The position numbers and the translations under genes are program-made. From Rachycentron canadum (taxonomy: Eukaryota > Chordata > Actinopteri > Carangiformes > Rachycentridae): a stretch of DNA of 64,000 bases. Shown one piece after another: positions 1 through 12,870 of the stretch; the stretch's first letter is position 1; each line of letters begins with the position of its first letter. A model generated the notes under the pieces. It was given only the letters and a program-made list of their open reading frames with translations. It did no database searches and had not been told where the DNA came from. The stretch lies in contig CM076660.1 in NCBI GenBank assembly GCA_038496675.1, forward strand, positions 5,917,340 through 5,981,339. The letters run 5' to 3'.

Positions 1-77
1 CTGTGGCCCCCTGCACAATTAAATCCTAGAAGCTCCCAATAAATGAACCGCCTTGAGGAATTCACCTCCAGATGAGC

Positions 78-78
<1 letters not shown>

Positions 79-123
<45 letters not shown>
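79..123. repeat. (TG)n microsatellite
   Basis: About 22 uninterrupted TG units. Dinucleotide repeats of this length are common in fish genomes and usually polymorphic. Confidence 0.95.
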
Positions 124-127
<4 letters not shown>

Positions 128-3100
128 CAGTGAAATTTATGTGAGTTCTTGCTGAGGTCTCGCTCCCTTGTTACAGGTATCTTTGTCAGTTTTTATATGC
201 CGATGCACCAGTGCCTCCAAATTCCTGTATATTTGTAGTTTTTGGCCAGTGAAGTATTCGTGATTGATTTTCCTCTTTTAAGTTCATTGTCAATTCCCTG
301 GACTTGATGATTTCAAAACACATTGTGTCTGCAGATGCATGCCAGTGCTGTCAGTTTCTATCTTTGCACTCACTTCAGCAGCAGCTCAAAGCCAGAGGTC
401 AACAACTGGCTTTTACTTTATGTATCATCCTCCCCAGGATGTCGTCGCTGAAATTAGGAGGAAGAGCAGAGGACGAAAGATGAGGAAAGCAAGGAAGAAC
501 GGGAGAGATTATTTGCTTTTTTTGCAGGAGGAGGAGACAGTCTTGTCATTTTAAAGGGTTTCGAGGGGATGTTTGTTCACCCTCTTAATGGCTTAAAAGG
601 ACTAGAAGCATCTATCTTTCTCCCTGCACATTTCAGGGGGGAAAGGCCCAAGAGGAATGGACCAATTCTATTCTGTGACTGATTGCACAAGCTCCAACAC
701 ATATGCCCCAGCACACATGGAAAAATACCATTATTAAAGTAAATATCACAATGGAATTCCCATTTCTCTGACATCAAGTGGAGATACACTCCAGATTAAT
801 ACAATCCCAGGAAACCAGTTTGCATTTTAATTAGAGGGCGTAAGGAATTTTGTGTTTTTATAGAAAGCACTTGGTCTATAGAAATACTTGAAGATAAACA
901 GTGTATTCTTCTCAATGTACAGTAGAACAATGTTAGATGTAAGTAGACCGTGATGCAGCTACTTTACATCCATATCACATGATGTTTTGTCTATGTACTG
1001 TACATGTGGATATAAACTGCACACACACTGTTAAAACCAACATGTGTCTGGAGTTGCTTATACTCTACTCCAAGGGAATGTCAAAGTGCATGTGCTGTCA
1101 GAGTGTGTGAAAGAAAGAAAAAGAAAATAGACAGAAAAATGATAAAACTAATGTCAGAAGATGCATGTGTGCCCACATAAACCGTCATCTAAATCATTTA
1201 CACGAGTAGTGTGTCTGCTGCCAGGCCTCTGTCAGGAGGAGGTGGGCACTGGGATTGACAGCCCATGGTCTGAAACATGAGGACCAAATGGACCTGGGAT
1301 TCTCTGGGGGCAGCGGGGGCTGGATAGGATCTTTCTGCACCTCCATGTCCCGCACATCTGGCCTATACTGCGCTGCTGTTATGGCTGGAGGTACATAGGG
1401 TTGAGAGAGGTGAGGGGAGGGTAGAAATGGTGTATTTGGAGGCAGAAGATAAGGTCTCACACATTTCAGAGTCCTGCAGCTGTTCTGTGGTTTCTTTCTT
1501 CTTCTTCTTTTTTTTTTTTTTTTTGTGCAGCTCTCCTTAATAAATTAGTGAAGATTTAGTTGCACATGATGTGTGGTTCATTCTGTCTGTCTGGAAAAGT
1601 AGGATTTCTAATAATTACTTAAGTGTATCTTCATCTATGCAATTGAATCCTTGCTTGTGGACAGTTCTAGTGCCTTTAATCACATTATACCTGTCAGTGG
1701 TCTGTTTGACATACATTTATAGATTAGGACAAACTCTCCAGTGAGACTTGTGTTGTGCTTTTGCTTGATAACCAGACACATGATTGGCATTTTGGGCACA
1801 TTACTTAATGCAACTTTGGATTTGACATTAAATTGCTTCAGTGTGTAAAGGAGTATATCTTTTGGCTGCCTCTACAGGGCTAAATGTTGCCTGTAAGTTT
1901 GGTTGCCACTCAATGTTTCTGCCAAATACTTGTGTATGTTTTTATTGATGACAGAGTCAGTGTTGAGGTCAAGTATTTAGTGTGTCTGTGGTGTTTGGAT
2001 GCCTCCAGGACTGAAAATTCACACAGAACTCTAAGCCCTAATACATCAAGTCTGCATCCTGCATCTTTACCATTATTTATCTGTCCTAATTCTGTCTTGA
2101 AGTTTTTTTTTTTTCTTCTTCCCTTTTTTTCCCCCTACGAGCATCTCCCAACAGTTCCAGCTGACCAGCGTAATGGAAAGCTCCACACCAAACCAGACTG
2201 GGCTCAGTGCAGCACGTTCAGCCTAATGGGTCTCATACGGCTGAATAATGTAAGTGTCACCAAGGAGCTCAGACAGAGACCACAAACAAAAACCACGAGG
2301 GACGGCGTCTGAGTGTGTGTTTTTAAAAGAATCATGATAGAAAAGACATGGTTGGTGGCGTGCTTTAGAAGTGTGTCATTTATAGAAATATTATAGAAAA
2401 GCAAAAGTGATGATAAACCTTTTTTTATCTGAACTGGGCATCAACAGTAAAATGCATTTTTAAGACAAAGCACAGCAAGGAATGTGTGTGAAAAGAAGGT
2501 GTTTCCTCCTTTCATTGTTAGCGGTCGACTGGCTGTGACTGCCTCATAAACCCAGTGAGTGCTTGGTGTTTCTGTGGCGGCTTGTTTGATTACACACCAT
2601 TTCCCCTCTCCCACAGCCCCACCAGGTGGCTGCCCGGCTCTCCTCTGTCAACCCATCGCACTGTGGTCCTGGTGCTCAAGTCCCCTGAAGGCGCTGAGGT
2701 TAGTTTAGGGGCGTTTGGGCTCACTGCAAAAAATTATGGGTTCGTAAGAACAGTTTCAAAGAACACCGGGACATACAAAAAAAAAAAGGAAGAAAGAAAG
2801 TAGAAGAAGAGAGATGAGATCAAAGAGGTGCCTTTAAGCTCCTTGATTTGAAAAAGGATTCCTCAGAATACACAATATGTTGGAGGTCCTCAAGGTTCCC
2901 TAAACATTGCAGTGAAATATTGGTTTGGATGGAACTCCCAAAGTTTTTGAATGATCTTTTTCTACTGCCTTTGTTGGTCATGTCATTTATTTTTTTAACT
3001 GTATGAATTCAGGGTGAACTTGCAGAAATGGAGATTTTCTTTCTTTCAGAAACCTCATTCTATATGATAGCGTCCCCCAACTCAAACTATAATTTTCATA

Positions 3101-3465
3101 CACTTTGATGTTTAGTTTATCGTGAGATATATATATGGGCACGCAACAGTGACATCCAGTTCATAGTCTCAGAGGAGATTGTTCCAGCATGAGCTCACTG
3201 AGCCCATAGGTATGACTGCTGAAGACAAATAGTCTCTTAAGATGTCACCTCAGGAAAAATAAAGAATCTTTACTCTCATTAACCACTGATTAACTACAGC
3301 TGCTGTAAATATTTAGGAGATAGCTCTTGTTTATTTTATTTCATATGCATTTCTCTCTGCTTTCATGATTAGGCCTATGGATCCCTCACTTCCTGGCTGG
3401 ATTAGTGTGTTTGCTTTGATGTGGCTTGTGCCCGTCTTAGTGTGTGTGGGCAGGCCTCTCACTCC

Positions 3466-3493
3466 TGTGTGTGTGTGTGTGTGTGTGTGTGTG
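3466..3493. repeat. (TG)n microsatellite
   Basis: About 14 TG units, followed about 50 bases later by a T-rich run. A second TG tract lies some 220 bases downstream. Confidence 0.9.
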
Positions 3494-3710
3494 GCAAGGG
3501 TTGAGGTGACGGGGTACATGCAAGACCCCTTTTTTCTTTTTTTCCCCCTTTCTTTTCTTTTTTTTTTTTTTACTCTGGCAGTGTTTAGATGTAGTGCGTG
3601 ACCCAGAGTGCACCATAAACCAGCAGATTCAGGAACAAATGCAGCTGTAAAACACCAATCTTGGCAACCAAGGCAAACACTTCTGATCACAGCTTGTTCA
3701 TTTGGCCACA

Positions 3711-3712
<2 letters not shown>

Positions 3713-3746
<34 letters not shown>
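3713..3746. repeat. (TG)n microsatellite
   Basis: About 17 uninterrupted TG units. The apparent minus-strand frame across both TG tracts encodes Thr-His runs and is an artefact of the repeat. Confidence 0.95.
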
Positions 3747-3747
<1 letters not shown>

Positions 3748-6601
3748 ACTCCCCAATCTGCGAGTGTACGTTGTGTAGTCTTTAACAAGCTACAATGTGT
3801 TCTGCCAAGTACAGGTAGCTGATTTCAAAAACAAAATAAACTCAGGAAGCATTAATAACATCTCTGGAACATATGGGAACAGTGAATGCTTCCAATGTTG
3901 CAAAGGCCTCCATATGAATTACCAGTTTTTCAGTGAGAGAGACAAACCACAGCCATATGATGTTCAACATGCATCAACATTAATACTTATCATATGTTTA
4001 ATGTATCAGTTTTGAAGAATAATTGTTATCAGAAATTCAGCTGAAGTTTTAAAAGGAAAAATGGTTTGCGTTCAGGCTAATGCTGCTATGCTAATGGTTA
4101 CTAAGTGAAAAAATCGGCCGTTGACTGTAATCAGTCAGTACGACGATGAGCATTTGAATTGGACAATAATGTTAAACCAGTTAAAGTTGACCCATAGTGG
4201 TTGTGTAGGTAGGAGTAGATGTTTTTTTTTTTTTTTTTCACCGTTAATAGCTGATGGCTCATGAACAGCATGGATAACAATGTTGGCCAATTGTTAGACA
4301 GTAAAAGTTCATTCATAACCACGGAAATTGTGGTTAAAAAAAAAAAAAAGATAAAGTCAAGGTCCACTCACTAGGTCTGGCAAGGTTTTCAGCAGACACA
4401 CATTTGTTTAGATAAATATTTTCCAATTAGCATTAAACTGCATTTATCCAAGTATATCCATATATCCATATTTAGCATATGAAAATTAACAAATGGAAGG
4501 TAATTCTTCTGGAAATGTTGACTTTTTTACTGTTAGTGTTGGAATAAAAAATGCTGTCACTTATTAAAGGAAACATAGCGAAAGGATTTACACCACTGGA
4601 CTCTGTGAGCTGCTGTGCTAATATTATAGCTCACCAACACACACGCTTTACAAAAACAGCAGCACGACACCCTTCAAGGAAAAAGAAAAACCTTGAATGG
4701 CAATGACCTGTAATATTTACCTATGTCGACTTGTGAATGGCTCGCTCACAGCTACACAGGGCCCCGCACACCTCCGGGCAGGGGCCGATGTTTTTGTTGC
4801 TCCTGATGCAGAACAGATGAGAGTGACTTTTTGGAAATTTTTTGGTTTGCTGTCGAGGATTGGAGCACTGCCCCCCTCCTCTGCTACACTCAGTAGCTTC
4901 ATGGTCAGTCAAAATATTTAAACACCGATATGACTTTAAAATACATATGAGAAAAGTATGTGCGTGCGCCTCGTGGGAATCCAACAGTCCTGAATCAGCA
5001 TCTAAGTACAACACAATGTTAGTGCGAGGTCAGACCCTCTTTGTTTGAGAGGAGGGTGGGGTGTCTCTCTATAATGTAAACACCTCAAAGAGAACATCAG
5101 TCTATTAGCAGCGCTTCTGATTAGCTGATGAACAGAAAAGCAAATCAAGGCTGGTGTGGTCTCCTGGAGAATATACATGAGCGCCAGTCGCTCAGGGCCT
5201 GCTGGTGATTGGCATGTTCATTAAGCGTCGTGTTTACAATAACCTCAGAAGTCCACATGTGAAGTCAGCGGTCAAGTGGCTGTGGAGGAGCTGTGAGTCA
5301 ACCAGTGGATTGTGAAGATGATCATAAAAGCTGCTGCAGTCATCATGATGTGCCTTCCTCTTTTTCCATTACACAGATGCTATCTGAAAATCTTCAGCAG
5401 CCTTTGAACTGGCTTGTCTCTTGGGTGGTGAGATGTTTGTCTGCAGAAGCTTTATATGAAGTAGAAATGATTCATATTTGGCTGCATTTTAAGTTTGAGA
5501 TTTGGTGCCATCATGAGGGCACATTAGGTATAGAACAGACCAAAAGTGCTGTCTATTCAGTGTCAGTGATTGTGTTGAAGAGGTGAATGGAGGTGAATTT
5601 ATCAGAAGTGCATGTGAGCTGTACTTCTGATAGATTTCAAAAATTCTGTTTGGTTAAAAAAGTGACGGGCATTAATTTTTTTGTTTATGTTCAGGATCAG
5701 TGGAGAAATCTGTTGCATGTGTGATGAATATATTTGCATGAGACTTTTCCTTAAATGTGTGTGAATCCTCATATGAGTCAACAGGTGAGTCTGCTCACTA
5801 ATTGCTGAGTAAGGAATAACATCCTCTGATTCCAGTAACCGGTCGGTTTGCCGCCAAACTCAAGTCTTATGCGGTGGTTGACTAATTCGAGATCAAAAAC
5901 TTTCCTCATCACTTTCTACAACCACGACATTTAACAAAAAAAATATGTACCTACCTCCTCTGGGCCTCACTGTGCTAACACTGCATTTTCCATAGCTGCA
6001 ATGAAGTGTCCCACACAACTTGAGTATGTGAGTGTGATGCACTACAAATACAGTGTTCATGCTATCCCTTATGTTTTCCCTCTAGTGTTAATTTTGAATA
6101 ATGTTTGTGAGAACTGGACACAAAGCAAGTGAGAATTTAACTGATGTGTTTGTTCCACATGAATATGCAATAAAATTCCGGCACATGTTCATAAAAACAA
6201 ATGGCGGAGCACCAAGAGTAAAACAGAACTATAAATTCTGGTTCTTGATTTGTGTGGTGGAGTTTCTGGTAAAATGAATAATTTTAAACATAAGCGACTC
6301 ATCTCTACAGAACATGCTTTGATAACTTGATTAAAAATGCAGCTGTTTTCCGCATGTCTCTTTTTCCACTTAGCATCCTGTTGGAAGGAAGAATCACAGT
6401 AGTCACGGAATAAAACATATTTTTCTCTGTAATTGTGCATTCTCAGGTTTTTGAGGTAACTGTGAATTTTTTCCATCATAAATATATATTTATATATCTA
6501 AATGCATATTTTATTTCACTGGGTCTCCCTCATAGCATGAAGATAGAAGGAAGATAATTGTCTTTTATTTGGCAATTACTTTTAAAATGATTGTTTGAAT
6601 A

Positions 6602-7043
6602 TTAAAGGTGCCATATTTCACACTTTGTCTGCTTTATTTGAAGTTTTGATTTATCCATAAGAAGATATATTTGTTGTATTAATTGCCAAAAACCATCTCA
6701 ATGTAGTTTTACATCTCCATTCTCAGACTTATTTCTGGAGCTCTGGTAACAACAGGCCCTGTGAGAAAATGCTCCCTTCTGATTGGTTGACTATTTTCTG
6801 ATTGAATAGAAATATAGCAGATTTCAGGTAAACACCAAATCGAACCGAATCCTCCACAGTTGGATGGTTAGTCACAAAGTTACAAAAGCCCTGACAACTT
6901 GTTTTAAGACACATTCTCTTTATATGGGCTGTGTGTAATTCTCTGTACTTTGATACTTTCACTATATCAATATAGAAACAAGACCTGCTTTATAATAAAA
7001 CAAAGACAATGAAATCTCACTTTGAACAACATGGGACCTTTAA
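6602..7043 (+). mobile_element. Non-autonomous DNA transposon (MITE-like), copy 1
   Basis: The element starts TTAAAGGTGCCATATT and its last bases, read on the opposite strand, are TTAAAGGTCCCATGTT. This is a 16-base terminal inverted repeat with two mismatches, and TTAA sits at both ends. There is no transposase frame. A diverged second copy at about 50,344-50,740 shares the interior, including the blocks ATCCATAAGAAGA, TTCTGATTGG and AGCAGATTTCAGGTAAACAC. The TTAA ends fit piggyBac-like target duplication, but TTAA could instead be part of the repeat itself, so the superfamily is not settled. Confidence 0.7.
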
Positions 7044-10000
7044 AATCCATTTTTTTCATACATGGCCACACCTCTCTTCTCTCGTGTGTAACATACATGG
7101 AAGGAACCAATGTCATAGAATAACCAGGAGCAGAGTTGATCAATACACTAAATCCAAAAAATCAAGATCCACTACACAATAAAAGTGAATTATTGTCATA
7201 ATTAGAAGAAATGTATGGTAACTGACCAATGTGGCGTGGGAGTGTAACGGCTATAGGCTGTAATTTGGGTGGACAGCAGTGTACACATATATCTGCAGTA
7301 GCAGCAGCAGCTGTGGCAAATTATGTTACATGCGATTTTACTGCTTGCATGTCCGCAAGCTGTAAAACATTTTTGTGTTGTGTTTAGGTTATTCAGGATA
7401 GAGAAGAAGAAATAGCTCAAAACACCACGCCGTGTTAAGTACAGCAGGTAGTGACTCAGACATGGCATCAAAAAACACACCGACAGCTGGAAAACTCCTT
7501 CTGTGTTCACACACACGTCCATTGGTAAAATGTTCCCATATGGAATTTCACACCCCTTCCAAAAAATAGACCATGAGTTTCTTTTGGCTGCACAGTTCTT
7601 TCAGTTTCCCATCTATTCATTAATAAAACGTTCACTCTTTCCCTCGCTTTCACTTTCCAACTCCTTCCTCTGACTCTGATTGACTGCAGAAACTGTGTGA
7701 AACTCTTCAGCCTGTCAGTGTTTGTAGGACATCATCCAGCGCTCTTAACATTGTTCTTAAGCAGTAATTCATTCATAGCTTCTGTACTTGAGTGTGAGAT
7801 GTACATGCTGTATGATGTATGTGTTATGCTCAAACAGTCACTTGCCTGTGAATCCTACTGTGATTTTGATTCATTTTGGCTTGAACTGTATGGTCACAAA
7901 CATATTCCCGTGGTGCACAACGGCAGCTGTGTATCTGTGATTACTGGTTTTAATGGACTACTTGGTATGAGATCCATACTGTGCCTTGGTCAAAAGTATA
8001 TGTACTAACTGTCCCTTTATTCAAACCTGCTTTAAATTATAAAATGTGTTTTTTCAAAGAAAAAAACAACAGAGAAAAACATTTTTTTCATATAAAAATA
8101 ATATTAAAGTCTGAACAACTGTTTCTGTGTCTATGGCAACAAGTAAAACAGCAATTAAAGCAGTAATAAAGATCACTCAGGATTCTGAATTCACAGGAAA
8201 AGACAGTAGTTACCATCATCTTATCCTCCCTTGGTTCACCTCTGACTGAAACTTACCCGCAGAGGGCAGCACTGTACATTGTGCTTTTACCACAGCCTTT
8301 AGTTGGAAGTTAAAGCAGGATAAGGAAGATTACCACACAAACGATGGTCGAAAAGTACACAAATGATAAAAACCCACTGGATCCATGTGCAAGTAAGGAG
8401 CAGAGAGAAAAAACAACAGAAACCTGATTTTATGGGTCAATACAAAACTCATGGGAGTGTTCAATTTGCCTTTGTATCATCAAAGCCTCACTAAAGTTGG
8501 ATCTAAATAAAGTTAAATAATAATATTGTCTTATACGTGAAAGAAAATGCACTGCTCTTGCATAACCCCCAACAGCCACTGTATGGTAATGTTGGGATGA
8601 GGCGTTAACGTGTTTGTTCTCATACAATAGGTACTGTCTGTTACACCACTTATTCTCCTTTATCTGTGAGGAGGAGATAGTATAGGCTACCTACATTAAG
8701 AAGAACTCTCCTTTTCAAGAAATCTCCAGATATAGATAGATTTTCCTATGTGACATAATGAACAAAAAAATTATTTTCATTACATTTGAGAGTACTTTAC
8801 ATAAAACTGTTGCTGTAATTCTACCACCTTGGTAAATAAAATGATTTGCAGCGGCATACATTTTAATTTCTTTATCTCTCACATATAAGACGCCATGCCA
8901 TATTACAATACCGGGCAATTATTTATTTTTTCTTGTTTGCATCCAACTTGTGGATTCACAGAGGTCATAGCTTTTCTTGGGCCACAACTAAAAGGCCAGC
9001 TTTAACTCATATTTGCCCGAGTTAATGTACAACGAGCAGCAGCCTGCTGTGACCTGAACACATCACCTGCAAGGTGCTCCCAAAGATTGGTTTCAGCCGG
9101 ACAAAGGAAAAATTGAGAACTCTCACTCCACTCCAATATCCAGGTACACTTTTGAAGAGTGCTCAAAGTCCATATATTGTGTTAAATATGTCAAAAGATC
9201 ATTAGTTTGAAATTACTGACAGTAGAAGTCACACCACTAGTGAACATTTAACATTAACATTAACATTTTGCACTATGAGTTTTTTGTGGACTGTACCTCT
9301 TCAGTCATCCCTAATGCATAGATGAGAAATGTGAAGGCAGGGTGTCCAGCATGAACTGTAATGATATATTTCCTACATATCCTGCTTTGCACAATAGCCT
9401 TCATGAGCTATAAAGTATTTCAAAGGTGTTTGAGATTTAATCTCCCAGGGTGCAGCAGATCAGAGAGCAAACCTCCTTATTCGGTTCTAAGTTATTTCAT
9501 TCATCATTTCATCACTTACATACATGTGAAGCTATATCATATTTCTTGAGTGGCCATGTGGTAGCTCTAGCAGACATTACCTACATCCATTGTTTCCAGG
9601 CCTTTTCTGATGGAAAAATGGCCCCGAAACACCTGAATAAATAATGAACTGTTACTCTGTGACTGGCTTCTGTGTATATGTCTTTATATAGAGCAATCTT
9701 TGCATACTGGAGTTTTCCAGCTGTGGCATTTGCCTGCTTATAAGTGTTTAAGGCCTAAAAAAGGGCCTTAATTTTGGACCATCATCAGTGGCCTTCACTC
9801 ACACACCAATGCAGTCCAAAAAAAAAAAATAAAAAAAAAATACCTGAGCTACATGAGCCCACTACTTGCCTTCATTTGTAAACATAATTTGTTGTAAATG
9901 TTATTATGTATATGTGGTTGTAACCCTCAACTTGAATGTGTGACTATGTTTAGCAGACCCAACCAGTTTGACCAGCTACAATAATTACACTATGTTGGTT

Positions 10001-10189
10001 GAGTAAGTTAATTAGGCTAATAAAAAATGTTGTTATGACAGTGCAGTGCCAGATCGTTTACTATCTTTTCTGTGTTATAGATGCAGTACAAATAAATATA
10101 AAAATAAGAATATGAATGAATCTGTGACAGGTTGCTTGACAATGCATAAGGTTAGCACAGGTTGCAGCAAAGGGCTTTGTTTTCCCCGG
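7044..10189. other. Intergenic region upstream of arfip2
   Basis: AT-rich sequence with short spurious frames on both strands and no recognisable protein. It contains a CTCF-like motif at 8,256-8,270 and an A-rich run near 9,818-9,840. A loosely similar segment of about 80 bases occurs near 9,370-9,450 and 11,820-11,900 and may be an old dispersed repeat. Confidence 0.5.
8256..8270 (+). promoter_or_regulatory. CTCF-like binding motif
   Basis: CCCGCAGAGGGCAGC matches the vertebrate CTCF core CCASYAGRKGGCRS with one mismatch. It lies about 2 kb upstream of the arfip2 promoter. Occupancy is not shown by sequence alone. Confidence 0.4.
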
Positions 10190-10558
10190 GGGGGGGGGGA
10201 GTAAACATCTTCCTGTCGATAGACGATCTTTGGCTCGGAGCGCCTCTGCGAAATGAAGCCGTCGGTGTCGTCAGTTCCGTGTAACGTTCACAGAAAAGAC
10301 GGCATAGGATTATTTACGAGGAGTCTGAAGACAGGCTCAGCTAGAGGGAGACTTTACCTCGGTGTGTCGTGAAAATATTCCTTAACAAGAGCCCTGCCTT
10401 GTTTGCTGCGGGCAGTTTTTTTTTTTCCTTTTAGTCGCCCCGACACATCGGTCTCCGCTAAGCCGCGCACCAACTGGGATGCACTGGCGTTAGCTTGTTA
10501 TTAGCTCGCTCGTTAGCTTCCCGAACATCTCCGTGTGAACGACGGGAGCAAGCAAACC
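10190..10558 (+). promoter_or_regulatory. arfip2: arfip2 CpG-rich promoter and non-coding exon 1
   Basis: After an 11-G run, base composition shifts sharply from AT-rich to CpG-rich through about 10,640, the only such island upstream of arfip2. A consensus splice donor (AAACC|GTAAGT) at 10,559 would join it to the first coding exon at 12,859. The exact transcription start cannot be placed from sequence. Confidence 0.55.
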
Positions 10559-12858
10559 GTAAGTCAAACCGTCTGTGAACGAAGATATTGCTTTGTGTCT
10601 TTGGTCTGAGGTCTCCGCCGCCGTTTTCCTCCCGGCTTTGCACAGTGAACTCACTTGTTTACCTTTTTTTTTTTTTAAATTTATTATTATTATTTATTTG
10701 TTTTTGAAGCAGCTTCTTCTGAACAGCTGCATGTGTGAACTGGAGCCAGGCCTCCCTCCCCCCCCCCTTCCTTTTTCTTGAGAGCAAATTAATTTCCAGC
10801 CTGAAACACACTGCGTATTGCACATTATGAAGAAAAATCAAATGCGGTTTGTTAATGTTTTTTTGGTTTTTTTTTTTCTCTCACTGTGTTGGATAGATTG
10901 AACCAAACCAGAGGCCAAGCTAACGTTACCTGCTGTTGTAATAACTGTACACCTGTGCTGGTGCACCTGTCAGGCTCTCAGCCGTGGCACTTATGGTATC
11001 AGGACAGGTTTAAACCCTTCACCATGTCCCCACCTTTTTTGTCAGATGCTAAATTTTATTAGTCCTTCAGTAGGATTTTGTAATGTGCAATCGAATTGAA
11101 CTCCATGACTGGTTATAAAGACATTATTTTAACAATAATAACAAAGCACATGACTCTGATGGAGCCACTATATGGATAGTTTCTAATAGATTGGCAATAA
11201 ATATTATTAAAGTTCATTTCCTGAGCTCACCCTGATGTCATCTCCCATTGATTCAGTCAGGCCTAAGTGATATGACTGAGAGATGAAACATACTTTAGTT
11301 GATTGAGGCACTTACTGAGGACAAAATACTGCAGCTAGATCAGGGCCTATTTCATGCAAAGCAGCAGATTTGGCTGCTCAGTCTATGAAGACCTAGAGTA
11401 TTTCATGCTGTAAATGTAGAAAGCCACGGCGATAAGTAGACTTTTCTCTCTAGTGTATGGCACTACACGTCAAAACCTGACCTAAGTCAGGTTTGATTAA
11501 CACGGACAAGTATCCACCAGTGTTGGGAAAGAGAAGTTCCTCTGTCCTTTTGATGTGTTAAGTCAACAGAGACATGTCATTTTGAAATGGACTGGGCATG
11601 GCAAAGTGTGCATTTCTAATGGAACAAGCCACTTAGGCGAGGTCAAAGCAAATGTAAACAGGTCTTACTCACACCTTCCCTCCTGCAACATCAAACTGCC
11701 ATAAACCTGCCATATAGTTCTGTGAAGATGCTGTGAGCCATGGAGTTGCAAGCTGTTTAAAATAAGTTTACATCTTTGTCTTGCCATACACTCATTACTG
11801 GTATGCTGCATTGAAGGTATATCCTGTATATCGTGCCTGCATAGTAGCTTTAATGACCTACAAAGTATTGCAAGAGCGTATAAGATTTCACATTTTATAA
11901 GGTTAAAAGAAAAAAAATTTAAACATTAGTCATTTTTAATGGGGATTTGTCAGCAGAAAATTCTTGATTACATTGTAACAGTGATTTATATTTGGTGAGT
12001 TAGTTTGTGTATGATAAGTAAACTGGAAGTAAAGCACTACTTTGCCACTGGTGCATTTATTTCTATTATCTCTCAGATTCCCCCACTACTCTTATTTTGT
12101 TTCCCACAAGCCGTGGAGTGAACTGGTGCAAAGCGGTTCACAGTGTTCAGCTGAGCGTGAATCCTCTCTTCGTCAGTGAAATATTTTAAACTCACACCAT
12201 CTACAACAGATCAGGGAACTAACTTTCTTAACCGCTCTGCCACGATAACATCTCCCACATTGGTAGACCTTAATTTTGCACCATCATCTGTCACAAAGAG
12301 AGTTCACACTGACCCTTTTTTTGGGTTATTGTTGGAGTGAATTAATTAAGCTGTGAATTCATTACACCAGTTCAAGCTAAAAACAGAAGCTTTATTGCCC
12401 TGCATTTTACCAGTGGATACCATGTATATATGTCATAACATAAATGACTGGACAATGTTGATGGTAACATTTTTCTGTCTCCTCTCTAGTTGGGGGCTTT
12501 TAGGGGGTGGATGCTGCTAACATACGGCCTTTTTAATTGAGTAGAGTGGCCACTTCAGTAAGATAGCTCATTGTAGCGGTGGCTCCCTGTGTGTGGGGCT
12601 TTCATTAGGTGTGTTGTTTTTTATGCAGAGCGGTAGCCTTGCTCTTTGAAACCCACCTCCTCGCTTGTTTGTGGCAATCATATTCCCATCTGCCTAATGA
12701 TTTGGCTGTTTTGACTACGCTCTTTGGTCTCTCCTCTTCAAAGCAGCATTAAAGCCTCACTGTTTTTCCATCCCTCCTTTCACTTTATTTACATACAGCA
12801 CCTTGTTGTATCTACACTTTATCTCTCTCGCTCTCTCTCCCCCCCCCTTTTCTCCCAG
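10559..12858 (+). other. arfip2 intron 1
   Basis: Intron between the inferred 5' UTR exon and the ATG-bearing exon. It holds poly-T/AT tracts near 10,660-10,700 and ends in a long pyrimidine run (TCTCTCTCGCTCTCTCTCCC then C and T runs) before the acceptor at 12,857-12,858. No other coding sequence seen. Confidence 0.5.
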
Positions 12859-12870
12859 AAATAGTGCATT

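Larger units (their letters stand above)
1..6601. other. Intergenic region, no supported gene
   Basis: No reading frame here is long enough or recognisable enough to be called a gene. The stretch holds TG microsatellites, short A/T homopolymers and a small hairpin at 5,598-5,634. One segment (2,617-2,698) has a good acceptor and donor but no recognisable product and no compatible partner exon. Most long frames run through simple repeats. Confidence 0.5.

Noticed and set aside
5598..5634. microRNA precursor
   Set aside because: The stem is only about 14 pairs; too short to yield a Drosha/Dicer product.
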